A stretch of 64,000 nt of DNA, taken from contig OZ017795.1 in NCBI GenBank assembly GCA_963969395.1, positions 18,891,063 to 18,955,062 of the forward strand. Direction: 5' to 3'. Positions within the stretch are counted from its first letter, which is position 1, and each line of letters opens with the position of its first letter. A model generated the notes under the pieces. It saw only the letters and a list, made by a program, of their open reading frames with translations. It ran no database searches and was not told the origin of the DNA. Below are positions 14,137 to 25,900 of the stretch, piece by piece. Source of the stretch: Pseudoscleropodium purum (lineage: Eukaryota > Streptophyta > Bryopsida > Hypnales > Brachytheciaceae). A program made the position numbers and the translations under genes.

Positions 14137-14545
14137 CTATGAACATAGTTGTCATACTGAACGGATGGACCATCTATTCGTCTGTCCGATTCGCCTATCC
14201 AGTAGAAGGTGCCACCTGTTTGATGTAGTCAACATGTAGTTGACAATCTATGAAGGTAAAAAAAATTGACGTAGATTTACCACCCTAACTGATTAGCATC
14301 CTCGCCCTAATTGAATAGTGCCCTCGCTCTAGTTGAATAGCGTCTTGGCCTTGCACACCAACCTTGGACACCAACGTGGAATGCCACATCATGCAACAAA
14401 GGTAACTCATGGTAATTTTTCTTTTACTTGGAAAAATTTGAATTACTAAATATTAAAAGCAATCTGACGGACCACCCGTCCGTCCATCCATACTGTCCAA
14501 TGACCCTAACCTTCCCAATGTGACAACTTTGTCTATGAATGATAT
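14137..14545. repeat. Possible small inverted-repeat element with internal tandem repeat
   Basis: The left end (TCTATGAACATAGTTGTCAT, then ACGGATGG) resembles the reverse complement of the right end (TTCATAGACAAAGTTGTCAC, then GTATGGATGGACGG), with an extra segment between blocks. Inside, 14287-14350 holds about three copies of a 22-24-bp unit (ATTGAATAGTGCCCTCGC). No target duplication was identified. Confidence 0.35.
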
Positions 14546-14695
14546 ATTTTGTAATGTTGGAATGTTTTTTCAAACTCATTTTTATACTAAATTTGTATTT
14601 CTTATTAGGCATTTTTCTTCTAATGATTTTTGAAAAATAAATTATGAAAATTTCAAAATAAATTCAAAATTCAAAATTACATAGTGAATAATGCA

Positions 14696-14757
14696 GTCTG
14701 GATCGAAGTCTGGATCGAAGTCTGGATCAGTGAAGTCTAGATCGAAATCTAGATCAA
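14696..14757. repeat. Short tandem repeat, 12-bp unit
   Basis: About five copies of a unit related to GTCTGGATCGAA, the last ones drifting to GTCTAGATCGAA. No open frame of interest runs through it. Confidence 0.8.
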
Positions 14758-15264
14758 ATCTATCCAATTTCAAAGTTCCAAAACTTCATTTTATTGTAAA
14801 CATTTCCACCTAATTGGAGGTCTTTGAACTCAAAATTTCCATTTTATAAATTTTAGAGATTTCAACATTTTTACCAAGGGTTAAAGTGAATGAATGAATG
14901 GGATGGTTCTAGCTACCTACCTTGTAGAATGCTTGTAGCACTAAGGGTGTCTTCTATAGAACTAGTCTACTACCCCACTAAATGTAATTTTAAATTTTCA
15001 CTGCTTTGTAATTAGAAATTGAAATTTTTATCATTGGAAGAAAACACAAATTTAAACATTGGACAATGAAAATAAATTGCTTTGAAAGCTAACTAACAAA
15101 CAAAAATTAAAGTGGTCTTGGCAAATCACATTTTCACTTCAAGTTGCTTGCCAAAGGCTTTCCGTGACACCAAGCTGCTCCTTTTCAGTCTAGTAGTTAA
15201 AGAGATCCCTACTTGTATCACAAACCACACTAAATAGTGAAATTGGGCGATTTTAACAATTAAG

Positions 15265-15432
15265 TTGCCTTGCCTAAAAAAGTTAGCTTATGACTCACTA
15301 CCTCACCTAAAAAAGTTAACTTATGACTCATTGCCTTACCTAGAAAAGTTAACTTATGACTCATTGCCTTACCTAGAAAAGTTAACTTATGACTCACTGC
15401 CTTACCTAGAAAAGTTAACTTATGACTCAATG
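15265..15432 (+). repeat. Five-copy 33-bp tandem repeat carrying TGACTCA motifs
   Basis: Five tandem units of exactly 33 bp. Each carries TGACTCA, at 15291, 15324, 15357, 15390 and 15423. Most units also carry AAAAGTTAACTTA just before it. TGACTCA is the GCN4/AP-1 type core recognised by bZIP factors. The array ends about 150 bp upstream of a TATA box (15581) in front of the kinase gene, so an upstream activating array is a reasonable inference. The open frame through it (repeated KKLTYDSLPYL) is simply a consequence of the 33-bp period. Confidence 0.85.
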
Positions 15433-15580
15433 ATTGTTGACATAGAAGTGCTTGCCACTTTTTAAACTCGGGCTATGAAACATGGTTCCTACATTAATGT
15501 GATCATCCTTCTACAATAACAAATTCATATGGTGTAGAATATCAAGAAATTAGTGTGGGCAGCCTAATTCCACTATTTAG

Positions 15581-15588
15581 TATAAATA
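15581..15588 (+). promoter_or_regulatory. TATA box of the upstream kinase gene
   Basis: TATAAATA preceded by AT-rich DNA and followed by GC-richer leader sequence from about 15600. The leader appears to hold at least one intron before the main coding exon at 17599. Confidence 0.55.
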
Positions 15589-17598
15589 GAAAAAACAAAG
15601 ACAGCTGTCTTGATAATATAGAAGTTTGCATAGCTACCGACAGTTTGAATTTTCCTTTCTCTTGCGGGAATCAAGATGCTCGTCACTTAGGGTTCCATCG
15701 TAAGGCGAGCTTTGCGCAAACAATCGGTACAGCACTTGCTTGCTCATACTGAAGTACTATTGTAGTTTCTGGTGCAGATTTGAGATCGCCAGTGGTTGGA
15801 ATGTGAGGATGTGTCTCGAAAGGAATTGAATTCCTTGATCGCTGGTGCGGTAAGGTCGAGCGGTGCTTAGTTTGTGTGTTTAAGCTCTTTTAGTGCAGTT
15901 CTGGTTGAAATTTTTGTGTAGTTTCTGCTGTGGTGATTAGTGCTTACAGAGATGGAAACGCTTGCAATACGAATTCTTCTTTCTGAACGAAGGTCTCTAT
16001 GAGAAAGGCTGCGTTGAGTAGGTCGTAGCATTTGTTATATCAATAGAGAATTCAGGAGTGCGGTATTACAAGACACGTCCTGTGGCAGGAGAGACCTAAT
16101 CGTGCATCCTGCGACAGGGAAGATTTACACCGTGAATCACGTCCTGTTTTTGTTTTTGTTCCCGGGAAGTTTCCTTTTATCCTTGCAGCTTCTACAATTT
16201 GGCTTCTAGAACAGGCTGATTCTCTTCGTGGTTTTTTCGAAACAGAGAGGAGCATCTGAAGACTGGAAAGCAAGTCCGACTGTGAAAGCGTATCCTTTTC
16301 CCTGTTGTACTCCGATTCTCTCCGTTTGCAGTCACTACAGCGTGATCGGCAGCGGATATTTCTCGTCGAAGTCTCACACTGCTTGTGAAAGTTGCGAGAA
16401 CGGTGAGTTACTTCTCGATCAAAGTTGAGATCGTTTATTGTGTGCATATTTGCACTCCATTGTTAATAGAGGATGTACACATTTTACACAGCATTCTCGT
16501 TCCTCTTTGTTGCGCAGATCTTTGCTCAGGAATGTAACGGAATTATCCTGCTCGGAATTTCGACACAAATTTGATAACATTGAAGGTGCCTTTGAGATTG
16601 CTCTCAAAATTGATAACATTGAAGGTTCCTCTTGAGAGAACACCGAGTAGAAGAGTCTGGAGCTGACCTGGGTCAGTCCACTTACCCTGTGCGCATTGTT
16701 GAGCAATAGTTTTATATGGTAGAAATCCTGTTGCAACCTGAAGCACTTGTTAACTCTTGATATGGGGTTATCAGAATCTTTTCACCATTGGCGCACCAAC
16801 TGCTTGTCTATAAAATTCAGATTTGAAAGTTGAACGTTGTTAGACTCGAAGCTTGTTCAGGATCTTTTTTGTCCATATTTCGCTTCTGATTTAGATGTCC
16901 ATACATGCTTCAATGCATAGCTTGTTCCGTGGAATTATCTTGCATGAATTTGGCTTGGACTCACTGGATGACCATTTCTCTCGGTCACCAGCTTTATCTT
17001 CGAGTTCGTCTTCTTGGATACCGGGCTCCATCTTGCAGTGCTTGTATTGTCAAAGAATTATTGATATTGTTAATTTGACTTTTCTCAAAGAATCTTTAAC
17101 ATTCTTGCTCGTATTAACAAACTTATTTCAAAATTTTCAGAGGACGTGATACTCTGCTTGACTCCTTTCAATAAGGTTTCTTCCTGTGGCATGTGGAAGT
17201 CAATGGAGTTGTGGGTGCTCTTCTTCACGAATTTTTTAGTGCGGGCCACGATATATATCCTGGAGCGATTACGCAATGGCAAGAATTCCTTCACACTTGC
17301 ATGGTTATAATCAAGTTAATTATCAGTTTTCCTCGCCTAGATTATCCGCCATAGTTAATACCTGTCATCAAATGAGTTACTGGCGTTTGTCATTTGTCAC
17401 TTGTCGTTAGATAATTTGGAACGCCATAATTTTGTCATTTGTTGGAAATCAAAGCAGCAAAATGTAAAATTTTGAAGCTTCAAATTATGCAATGAGAATT
17501 ATTAATATCTTACAAGAAGTGCATTGGACTGGATATGCACTTTACTGCTACCTAGGTTGAGCATGAGTATTGGTTTCTTACCTGGTTTGTTGTTTCAG
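15589..17598 (+). other. Leader and 5' intron region of the kinase gene, exons unresolved
   Basis: Less AT-rich than the flanks and in the right place for 5' exons. The main exon starts mid-codon at 17599, so at least one exon contributing the N terminus or the leader lies here. A short upstream frame starts at 15952 (METLAIRILL). A longer frame, 16895-17149, begins MSIHASMHSLFRGIILHEF. I could not place a donor that joins either with confidence. Confidence 0.4.
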
Positions 17599-19061
17599 GT
17601 GGAAGGCGTGTCTCACTGAAGCCACCGAATAAGACACAATACCACAAATGTGTCGAGGAACTCTTGAAATCGATCGATAGGTTTTCCAAAGATTGTGGAT
17701 CTATGCAGATCAGCAGAGAACGATGCCTGCTTTTATGTTCAGAATGCCTACGTTTGGTGAAACCCCCTCAACCACATTCTATTCTGAAAGAGTCATTTTG
17801 TGCGATCAGGAGAGCATTTCAATTGATGGAAGATTGTCGTTCTGAAAACTGGCTTCTAAAAGCTGTGGAATTTGGCAATTGTCAACGACATTTTCTTGAG
17901 ATTCTCCTTGATTTGCATAGGTTACCGATTTTAGGGGATCTAATCGGTTCTGGAGGTGAAGCACTTGACGATATGGCTACGAAGTTCAGATCAATTGACA
18001 TATCTAAGAAAACTGAGTCAGAGCTAGATGATGCTTGGAAGTCTGATAAGATAGCTTTAAGCAGAAAGTTGCAGAGCGTGAGCAGACGTGATCGTTGGCT
18101 TGCAGACCAGTTAGAACCGACAGCGAACCCACTTTTGATAGTCCCTGACGATCTAGGAAGGTATGTAACACAATTCGATATTCTCAAAGCCCCGTGGAGC
18201 CACGGTGGAGGTAACGGCATTTCTGTCTTCCCAATTAAATTCTGCAACAAGGAGTTTGTTCTTAAGGCCCGTTTCAACAAGCTTGAAGCAGAAGAACAGG
18301 AGTACACTACACTGCGGAAGGAGGCAACTTTTATGAAGAAATGCCGCCACCCTTATGCAGTTGCATTGCTGGGGTATTGGGAGTTTACGAGGACTGAGGT
18401 TCTTTTTGAGCTGACATGTGTACCGCTTCTTCTAATGGAGTCCATGGAGTGTGACCTGGGCAGTATTATCTCGAGAAACAAGAGGAGGTGGTGGTGGGGC
18501 GGCGCTGGAGGTTTTCCTGCTTTGGACGCTATCGGCCTTGTGCTTCCAGTGGCTAAGGTAATGAAATATCTACACGAAAATGGAGTCGTGCATCTGGACC
18601 TCAAGCCTAAGAACATTTTATATACTCGAGTGCCAGGGACACAGGATCTTCCAGAAGGTGTCTCCGTGAAGCTGGCTGATTTTGGCGATGCTCGGATGGC
18701 CGAAGACGGAATAGTCGTCAAACAGGAAAGACCTGGGACAAGTGGCTACGTGGATCCAGATGTGTGGGCCAGGAAAGAGGGTGTCGATCTCGTCAAAGCT
18801 GATGTTTTCAGTTTTGGTATGGTTTTTGGAGAAGTTTTGACAGGATTACCACCCCTGGAGGCTCTCCGTTGCATAAATTACAGAGATTTCTATGGAGAAC
18901 TTCAGCGGGGAGAATCGCTACCACTTCCAAAGGAAACACCAGAGCCTGTGAAGTCCATTGTTGAGAGCTGCTTGAAGCTAGATCCCCGTGAACGGCCCTC
19001 GTTTGACGTTATCTGGTGGAATCTTCAAAAGGCAGAAGTCCAACTGAACGGCTATACATGA
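17599..19061 (+). CDS. Protein kinase with helical N-terminal domain, apparently active
   Basis: The exon follows a TGTTTCAG acceptor and opens mid-codon with GRRVSLKPPNKTQYHKC, so the true start lies in an upstream exon. Numbering from the codon at 17664: residues 1-100 are a predicted helical, Cys-containing bundle (ISRERCLLLCSECLRLV) resembling the MLKL/HeLo-like N-terminal domain of plant kinases, by impression only. The kinase fold runs from about 170 to 455: glycine-rich loop SHGGGNGISV, Lys201 in EFVLKARF, Glu220 in RKEATFMKK, catalytic loop HLDLKPKN at 310-317 with Asp312, DFG at 339-341, GTSGYVDPD in place of the usual APE segment, and DPRERPSF at the end. All catalytic residues are present, but the HRD arginine is leucine, making it a non-RD kinase, a class linked in plants to immunity. 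No transmembrane segment is visible, so it is probably cytoplasmic. It ends with TGA. The pseudokinase-NLR gene 10 kb downstream has the same layout. Confidence 0.85.
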
Positions 19062-20460
19062 AACATTCCCGAGCCTCAACATGTGAGGACTTGGGCACGT
19101 TTACTTTGATGTCAAAGTAGTGCACAACTGAGTACATTATCAGATCTTTTCTTCTGATCATTTCAAATTGACTGTACATGACGTGAATATCTGAAGAATG
19201 TTTCAGTCACTGACAAATGATGGGGCGGATGTCAGATGGGAACCCAATGCTATTTGCTAGCTTATATTTTTTATATCTGGGAGTGCTGTAGATTTAATGT
19301 ATTCGAGAAATACTTTGGTAATACTAGTGTTTACAGTACCTTCCTGACGATTCCACAGTACCTGTAATGTTGCAGTGAATGTTACATACCATGTACGCAT
19401 CAACAATTTAGATCGACAATCTGGGTGTAGGCTTAAACACACCTAGAGCAGTAGTTCATGTGCTTATTACAATGTCTGAAGGTAAATCCAAATAGTGAAA
19501 CACCAACTTTATGATGTTTAGAAAACTAAGCATACAAATTGCAATAAAATATTATCAAGTATTGGCATACATTATGGTATATTAGTATATTACATTGTAG
19601 TAGACTGTTATAGCATACATTGTGATATATGGAAATCTTCAATAATTTGGAATGCAATGATTCTTACTATAGTTGATGCAATATAAGATTTTTGTTATCC
19701 TTCCAATTTGTATGGAATTCTAATTTGAATGAATTTCTTGGTATCTAAAATTATATGTTCAAAGTGACTACTCTTGCGATCTAAATGGTTAAATTGACAT
19801 ATACTCGATCTTTGAATTGTTGTTAGAGAGACTTAAAAGCATCTACTACATGTTGTATTTTATTTCCAACTATAATGCCCCATATCTTAACCTCTGAGCA
19901 CCCTAGCTCCCGAAGTTTAGCCTCCCCCAATTCTTTTGAGGACCAAATGGACAACAAGTCGTGATTGTACTAACGCAAAGTCAAGTATATTGTTGAGAAG
20001 GGGGGCTAGAATGATTATGGGTAGTTGGTGATGTGTATTTTTGGTTCATACATGCATGTAACGGCCATAATTTTGGCCAATTGCTCATTGTTTTTGGAGA
20101 TTTGGGATAAATGCATCCAGACTAGCTATCAGGAGCACCGGCTAGGGCCAGTTCTTGGTCATTGGGCAATTTGGTACCACATCCACAATTAGGGCTACAC
20201 TGTGACTTCATTTTGGGATGCAACTATGTTAGTGTGCAACATATGAAAGAAAGCGCAAGGGATTTAGACTTTGAGTGCAAGGTTTTGCTTGTGTAAAGAG
20301 GATTTCGATTAGGGTGCATTGTGGTCATTGAGAGTCCCTAGTGTGAGCAAAAGGGGCTCGATTTCAAGTGGGGTGAGTTAGGGTTTAAAGATTGGAGAAG
20401 GTTGAGCCTTGTCAAAATTTGCTACCAAAGGGATTGATCTGGGAGGTGTACCTACTTCGT
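19062..20460. other. 3' UTR and intergenic DNA
   Basis: The first few hundred bases are probably the kinase 3' UTR. No frame of protein character, repeat array or RNA gene was seen after that. Confidence 0.5.
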
Positions 20461-20562
20461 AAACCACTCCCAAGAAATTCCCCGTTCATTTCTTGGGAGG
20501 GTTTATCAACATAACGCATAATACTGCTCGATTGCGCGGATTTTCTTGCATAATCGAGCATT
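20461..20562. repeat. Two adjacent hairpins
   Basis: Hairpin one spans 20461-20504: AAACCACTCCCAAGAAAT pairs with ATTTCTTGGGAGGGTTT with a single base missing, leaving a loop of about 9 bases. Hairpin two spans about 20521-20561: GCTCGATT pairs with AATCGAGC and flanking TAAT/ATTA adds partial pairing. They lie just upstream of a longer third hairpin. Confidence 0.65.
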
Positions 20563-20630
20563 ACGGATTACTCATCCGACTTCAATTTCTCATCCTTAAT
20601 TTCTCATCCTTCTACTTGTGATTTATGTTA

Positions 20631-20743
20631 GGTAATGGCTCCTCGTCATTGAGTGTTTTGGAAAATAACAAGCCAACGAGGAGGGCTCTGCCTTCCTTGT
20701 TGGCCCGTTATTTCCCAAAACACCCAATGACAAGGGCATTGCC
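20631..20743. repeat. Long imperfect hairpin, about 50-base arms
   Basis: The 5' arm (GTCATTGAGTGTTTTGG, then AAATAAC, GCCAAC, AGGAGGGC) pairs in register with the 3' arm (CCTTCCT, GTTGGC, GTTATTT, CCAAAACACCCAATGAC), with single-base mismatches and a very short loop near 20688. Weaker pairing extends to GGTAATGG and CATTGCC at the ends. Size and mismatch pattern suit a plant miRNA precursor or a foldback transposon remnant; the sequence alone cannot decide. Confidence 0.6.
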
Positions 20744-20966
20744 TTATACAATATCACAGTTGGAGGAATGGTCAACCACTAACTCAAGGTCTTCGAGAGG
20801 GGTGCAATACAACATTTTGACAGCAAAAAATCTCAATGCATCACTTGTAGTGGCACCTATATGTGTGTGGATAGGTGCTTCTTGAAAGTGCACACGCAAA
20901 AGAAATGGTCATTGAGAGTTACTCGCCCTGCTCGAATTGGAGTTGAATCATGAATTAGAATTTCAT

Positions 20967-22951
20967 CACTACAAGAAAATGATTGGTTTATGACTACAAA
21001 ATATGATTGCAATAAGTCACAAAATCGAGAAACGTGACTCAAGCATAAATCACTGTAGATGGTCATAATATGACTAGGCTGAGTCATTCATGAGTCATTT
21101 TCTTTTAGTCATATGACTACTGAGTCATATTTGCAATCATATAGATTTGGGAGTATAATAAATCATTTTTAAACGTATTTTTGCCAACATGGCGTATATA
21201 TTGACTATTCCCAGAGGCTTGACTTTTTCATGAGTTGCCCGAGTAAAATAAAAAAATCCTACATAGAATATGACTCACCGCAGTCATAGTTTGGCTGACA
21301 TGGAGTATGACTACAATGAGTCATATTTTGAGTAATATGGAATATGATTGAAGTGAGTCATATTTTAAGTGATTTGAAATATAATTGTAGTGAGTCATAT
21401 TTTAAGTGATTTGGAATATGACTGTGATGAGTTATATTTTGAATTATATTTTAAGTGATATGAAATATGACTATGGTGAGTCATATTTTAAGTGATATAG
21501 AATAATGAAATATGACTGTAGTGAGTTATATTTTAAATGATATGAAATATGACTACAGTGAGTCATATTTTAAGTGATATAGAATAATGAAATATGACTA
21601 TAGTGAGTTATATTTTAAGTGATATGATTGTAGTGAGTCATATTTTGGTTGATGTAGTATATGACTATAATGAGTCATTTTTTTGTTCAAGTTAGTACTA
21701 AAAGATAGTAAGAAGTAAAAGCTAAGATATAATAAAAGGCAATAAAAAAATCAAAATAAAGCCAATAAGAAGCAAGAATAAGACAAGTTAAGATGCCATA
21801 AAAGATAATAAGAGGCAAGAAATAACAAACAATAAGAAATAATGTCTAAAAGACAACAATTAAACAAGAGTTAAGATCCAACTTGAGGCAATGGTATTGA
21901 AACAACAACCTTGAAGTAACAATTTTGAAGTAATAATTAAGAGACAACAACTAAAAAACAATAACAAACTAACAGCAACTTTGAAGCAATGACAAACTAA
22001 CAACAACTAAAAAACAACAATAAACCAACAACAACTAAAAATAAAAAACTAAGAAACAACAACAAATTAACATCAACAAATTACTTAGCAACAAATATAA
22101 AGCAACAACTAACTAACATCAACAAATTAGCAACAACCATAAAGCAACAACTAGGAAACAACAACAAATTAACAACAACTATAAAGCAACAACAAACCAA
22201 CAACAACAATAAAATGACACAAACTAACAACAACTAAGATGTAAGAAGCAATAACATATTAGTAACAACTAAGAAACAACAACTAGAACCTCAATAACTA
22301 AACAATAACAAACTAAAATACAACAATACAACAATTAGAACTTTAAAAAACAAAAGAAGGAAGAAGAAACAAGAGTTAGAAAGCAACAACAATTAAAATA
22401 CAACAACACAACAATTAGAACTTCAAAAAACAATAGGAGGAAGAAGAAACAAGAGTTAAAAAAAAAAAAATTTTAAAAGATGAAGCAAATGAAGTGGTGG
22501 CTAGGGTTTCAAAACCCTAAAAAATGACGGTTAGAATTTCAAGATCCTCAAAAAACAATCACTAGGATTTACAATTTTGAGCAATAATTTATTTACATTT
22601 TTTTTAGGTTGCCCAAATTTTTAGGAGGTTGCCCGAAAAAAAAATCTCAAAAAAAATATGAACCTACAAAAATGTGACTATAAAATATGACTGCATGTAG
22701 TTATATATGCAAAAATATGATTGACAAATATGACTGGTATTCTCGTAATATGTTTCCTACGGTTCTCTAAAAAATGTTTTGTTGTTCTTCATGCATGTAT
22801 ACTATACACCCATGAAGTACAAAGGCAAAATATGACTAGTAGTCATATTTGCAATCATGTTTTTTCCAAACATTTTGGAATTCAAAAATATGACTGCGAG
22901 TAGTCACTAGTCATATTTTTGCAATCATAAAACACTCAAATCCTAGTAGTA
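20967..22951. mobile_element. Non-autonomous CACTA (En/Spm-like) DNA transposon
   Basis: The left end CACTACAAGAAAATGATT and the right end, read in reverse complement as TACTACTAGGATTTGAG, align over about 40 bp, both continuing into TTTATGA and AAAATATGA. The outermost right base is mutated (TACTA for CACTA). A 3-bp target duplication CAT flanks the element (20964-20966 and 22952-22954), the length expected for CACTA transposons. Subterminal DNA is packed with short quasi-palindromic motifs (ATATGACT...AGTCATAT), about ten carrying TGAGTCAT on the left side and fewer on the right, like the transposase-binding repeats of the family. The interior 21690-22450 is CAA/AAC-rich low-complexity DNA. 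No transposase frame exists, so the element would move only in trans. Confidence 0.8.
20990..21690. repeat. Subterminal TGAGTCATATTTT repeats of the CACTA element
   Basis: Roughly 37-41-bp diverged units, each with ATATGACT followed by AGTGAGTCATATTTTAAGTG or a variant. Direct copies are seen around 21318, 21355, 21393, 21477, 21560 and 21637. The density is one-sided, higher near the left end than the right. Confidence 0.8.
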
Positions 22952-22954
22952 CAT

Positions 22955-25900
22955 GCAGTTTTTTGGTTGTGTCTGTGGTACTTATTGGACAAGAGTTTGG
23001 CTTCCACTGGTATCATTTTGGTTAATATGTGATAGGTTAAGGGGCAATTCAATTCAGAAAGGGGCAGTAGTGACACTCATGGACGCAATTGAGGCGACAT
23101 TTTATTATTTTTTCCCTTTTCAGTTTATTGTGTAATTGAAGTAGTAATATGGCTATGTAAAAACATGTACTTTCCCATTTTGAATTGTCACTTTCGTTTC
23201 TAAAATCGCCCCCTTTCATGGAGATGATGAGTCAGATCTTTTTTCATATTCTCAGTTGTAGCTGTGCCTTAGTAAGAGTAAGGTCCGCAACCTTAGTAGT
23301 CAATGAAACTGGCAATTGGTAAAAAACGCGGGAGTTTTGATGTGATAGCAGTTACTTGAGTGTACTACTAGAGCCCTTCCAACATGTCAATACTAGTGGT
23401 ACATTGTTGCTGGTTTGCTTGCTATCGTAGGTGCCTACCTCGCAGCTTTATGGCTACAATCATTACAAGAAATTTTGAGGGATTCAAGAAAGCCGTTTCA
23501 AGCCTCTTCCCGTTGTCAGTTCTATTTATTTGGAATTTTTTTTAAACTTAGAATGAAAAAAGAAAAAAAAAAATTGGGGGGGTGACGTGGTAGTCACAAT
23601 GCCACGTCAAGCAGCAGCTGTGAGGCTGTTCCTCTAACGCTGGCAGCCAAGGGAACTCGCAGCCTTCCACAACTCTAGAAAATCTTCTAATGATGCGATG
23701 AATCAAGTGTCATAAAACTTTGAAATTTGGTAGGGCATTACTTTACATCTGACCCTACTTGCTCTCCAAATTTCAGGGTATGATGCCACTTGCTCGAATT
23801 GGGGCGAATTTTCTAAGTGATGGACCCACTTCAAAACAACATTATTTCCCATAGTCAACTCTGATTTGACCATTATAATATCTAAAATTATACGGTGAAA
23901 ACTTTTGAAACTTTCAGGGAAGCTACCTTTACTACCTGTCTTCCACTTTCAACGGCCACCTTGCCTGGATCTTATTTTTCCATCATCGGGGCCACCCTCA
24001 GTTGCAGCAGGCCCATTTCAACCTTGTTTCATGAGTCTGGGGCTGGACGCTCAGGGGTTAAGATTAAAACATTACATTGAATGACGAAATTGGTATTCAA
24101 ACAAAGTTTGCAAATGTTGCATATTTTTATAGAAGAATTGTAGAATTTCTTCTATCTTTTCTACAAAGTTTTATTAGCCAATTTTTATGTGCAATAGATG
24201 TTAAAGAATAAAAAATCAATCAATCTTATAACATAAACAAAGGATTATATAGAATTATATAGAAAAGTGTGCAATATTTGCAAGAAGCAAATCAAAATTG
24301 ATGGCAATCAAAAATTTCAAAAGAGCCTCATGAAAAGCATAAGAGGTAAATTTTTGACTTTGGAAAAATTGATGTTCAACACTTGACTTATACTTTGGGG
24401 TTGCTCTAATTTGATCACAAAGCCAAGCTACTCTTATAATGTAGTTTCTCTCTACTCACATACGTGTCTTTCACAAATTTAGACATGTTGTAGTACAACT
24501 AACCTATTTGTATAAAACATATTCTCAAAAAATTTTGAGCTATTTTTTATTTTAAAAAAATTAATCAAATTTATTAGTGAAAAAAACTTTCAATACAAAA
24601 AGAAAAATTCAAGATTCTTTAGTTGCAGAATGAGAACTCTTTTTTGGAATTCTATAGTAGGAATTTAAAAAATTAATTAATTAATTATTGTGTAAAATAT
24701 TATTGACTAAATATGACTCCAAAATATTTAAGTTTTTAAGTTTATTTCAAAAATCTCCAAAAATTAATATGGAAAATTTGAATACCAAAAATGTAGCATA
24801 TTCTGTTCTAAAACATTAAAAAAATGGCCTTAAATGAACATTTTGGTGACTCAATTTTTCAAAAGCAACAAATGAAAGGTGAGGATGAAATCAATGAATG
24901 AAAGTTGAGTAATTTTGTGCTTTAACCCCTGAGTGCCCATAGTGTGATTTCCAAGATGGAACTAAAGACCTACCTTTTGCCAATTGGGATGCCACCACCA
25001 GTTCATTCCATGAGGTCACAAAAAGTTGATTGTTGAAATCAAACAATGGATTAGGCATGGAGGTGCGTGGAAAGTTTTGGCATGAACCACCTTTCTATGT
25101 AAAGTTTATAATAGTCAAAGCTCAATTGAAATTTTTTTTAGTCTAAAAAAAGGGGGGAGTTAGGTACTTCAAAGAAGCACAAGGGCGAGGGTAAGCCAAA
25201 TAGAGATTTAATTTTGGTAACAATTAGGGTGGGTCTTGATCTCACAACACACAAAATGTTAAAATTTTCTAATGTTGGAATCGATGAACATCAAAGGAAT
25301 TGCTTGTGCTCACTGCCTACTCTAAACACTAAAGGGGAAAGGGAAACCGATCGCTCCTGCTTCACAAAATGAGTGCAGAAGACAATTTCTTCTAATCTAA
25401 TTGCTTAGAATCCTAGTATAATGCATTGTAATAAACATCTGACACTCACTTGTAATGAAAGCTTCACTATTATGAGCTTCGATACAATTTTCATGAAGTA
25501 TATACTAATGCATCCTAATAATTTAAGGAATGTGTACTTTCAAAATGGAAAAAAACTTCAATGAACTTGAGCAATTAGTTTGCTCTTTTTTCTTGAGATC
25601 AAATAAAATATAACCATAGGGTTTAGAAGTTCACATTGAGAGTAAGCACCTCAAAAAAATTTAGGTTATCTGATTGTATAGTTTAGTAGATATTTAAGTT
25701 TGAAGTTTTATTTAGGCCAATGGAAAAACAAAGGAGTGCACTTTGAAGGAGCATATCTCAGTGAATTTTTTTTTAAGTGATGAAATTTTTATGCTCAGTG
25801 AAAGAAAAGAGAGTTTAGAAAGCTCAACTAAAATTTTACAAAATTCTAAGCATTTTAAAATTCATGATGGAGCTTACAATGCATGGTGGTCATTGAAATG

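Noticed and set aside
15265..15465. 33-bp repeats resembling a CRISPR array or a small repeat protein
   Set aside because: The repeats are contiguous with no spacers, the DNA is eukaryotic, and the open frame exists only because 33 is divisible by three.
22500..22530. AAACCCTAA telomere-like motifs here and near 26785, 43605 and 44030
   Set aside because: Single short motifs scattered in AT-rich DNA, not arrays; no sign of an interstitial telomere.
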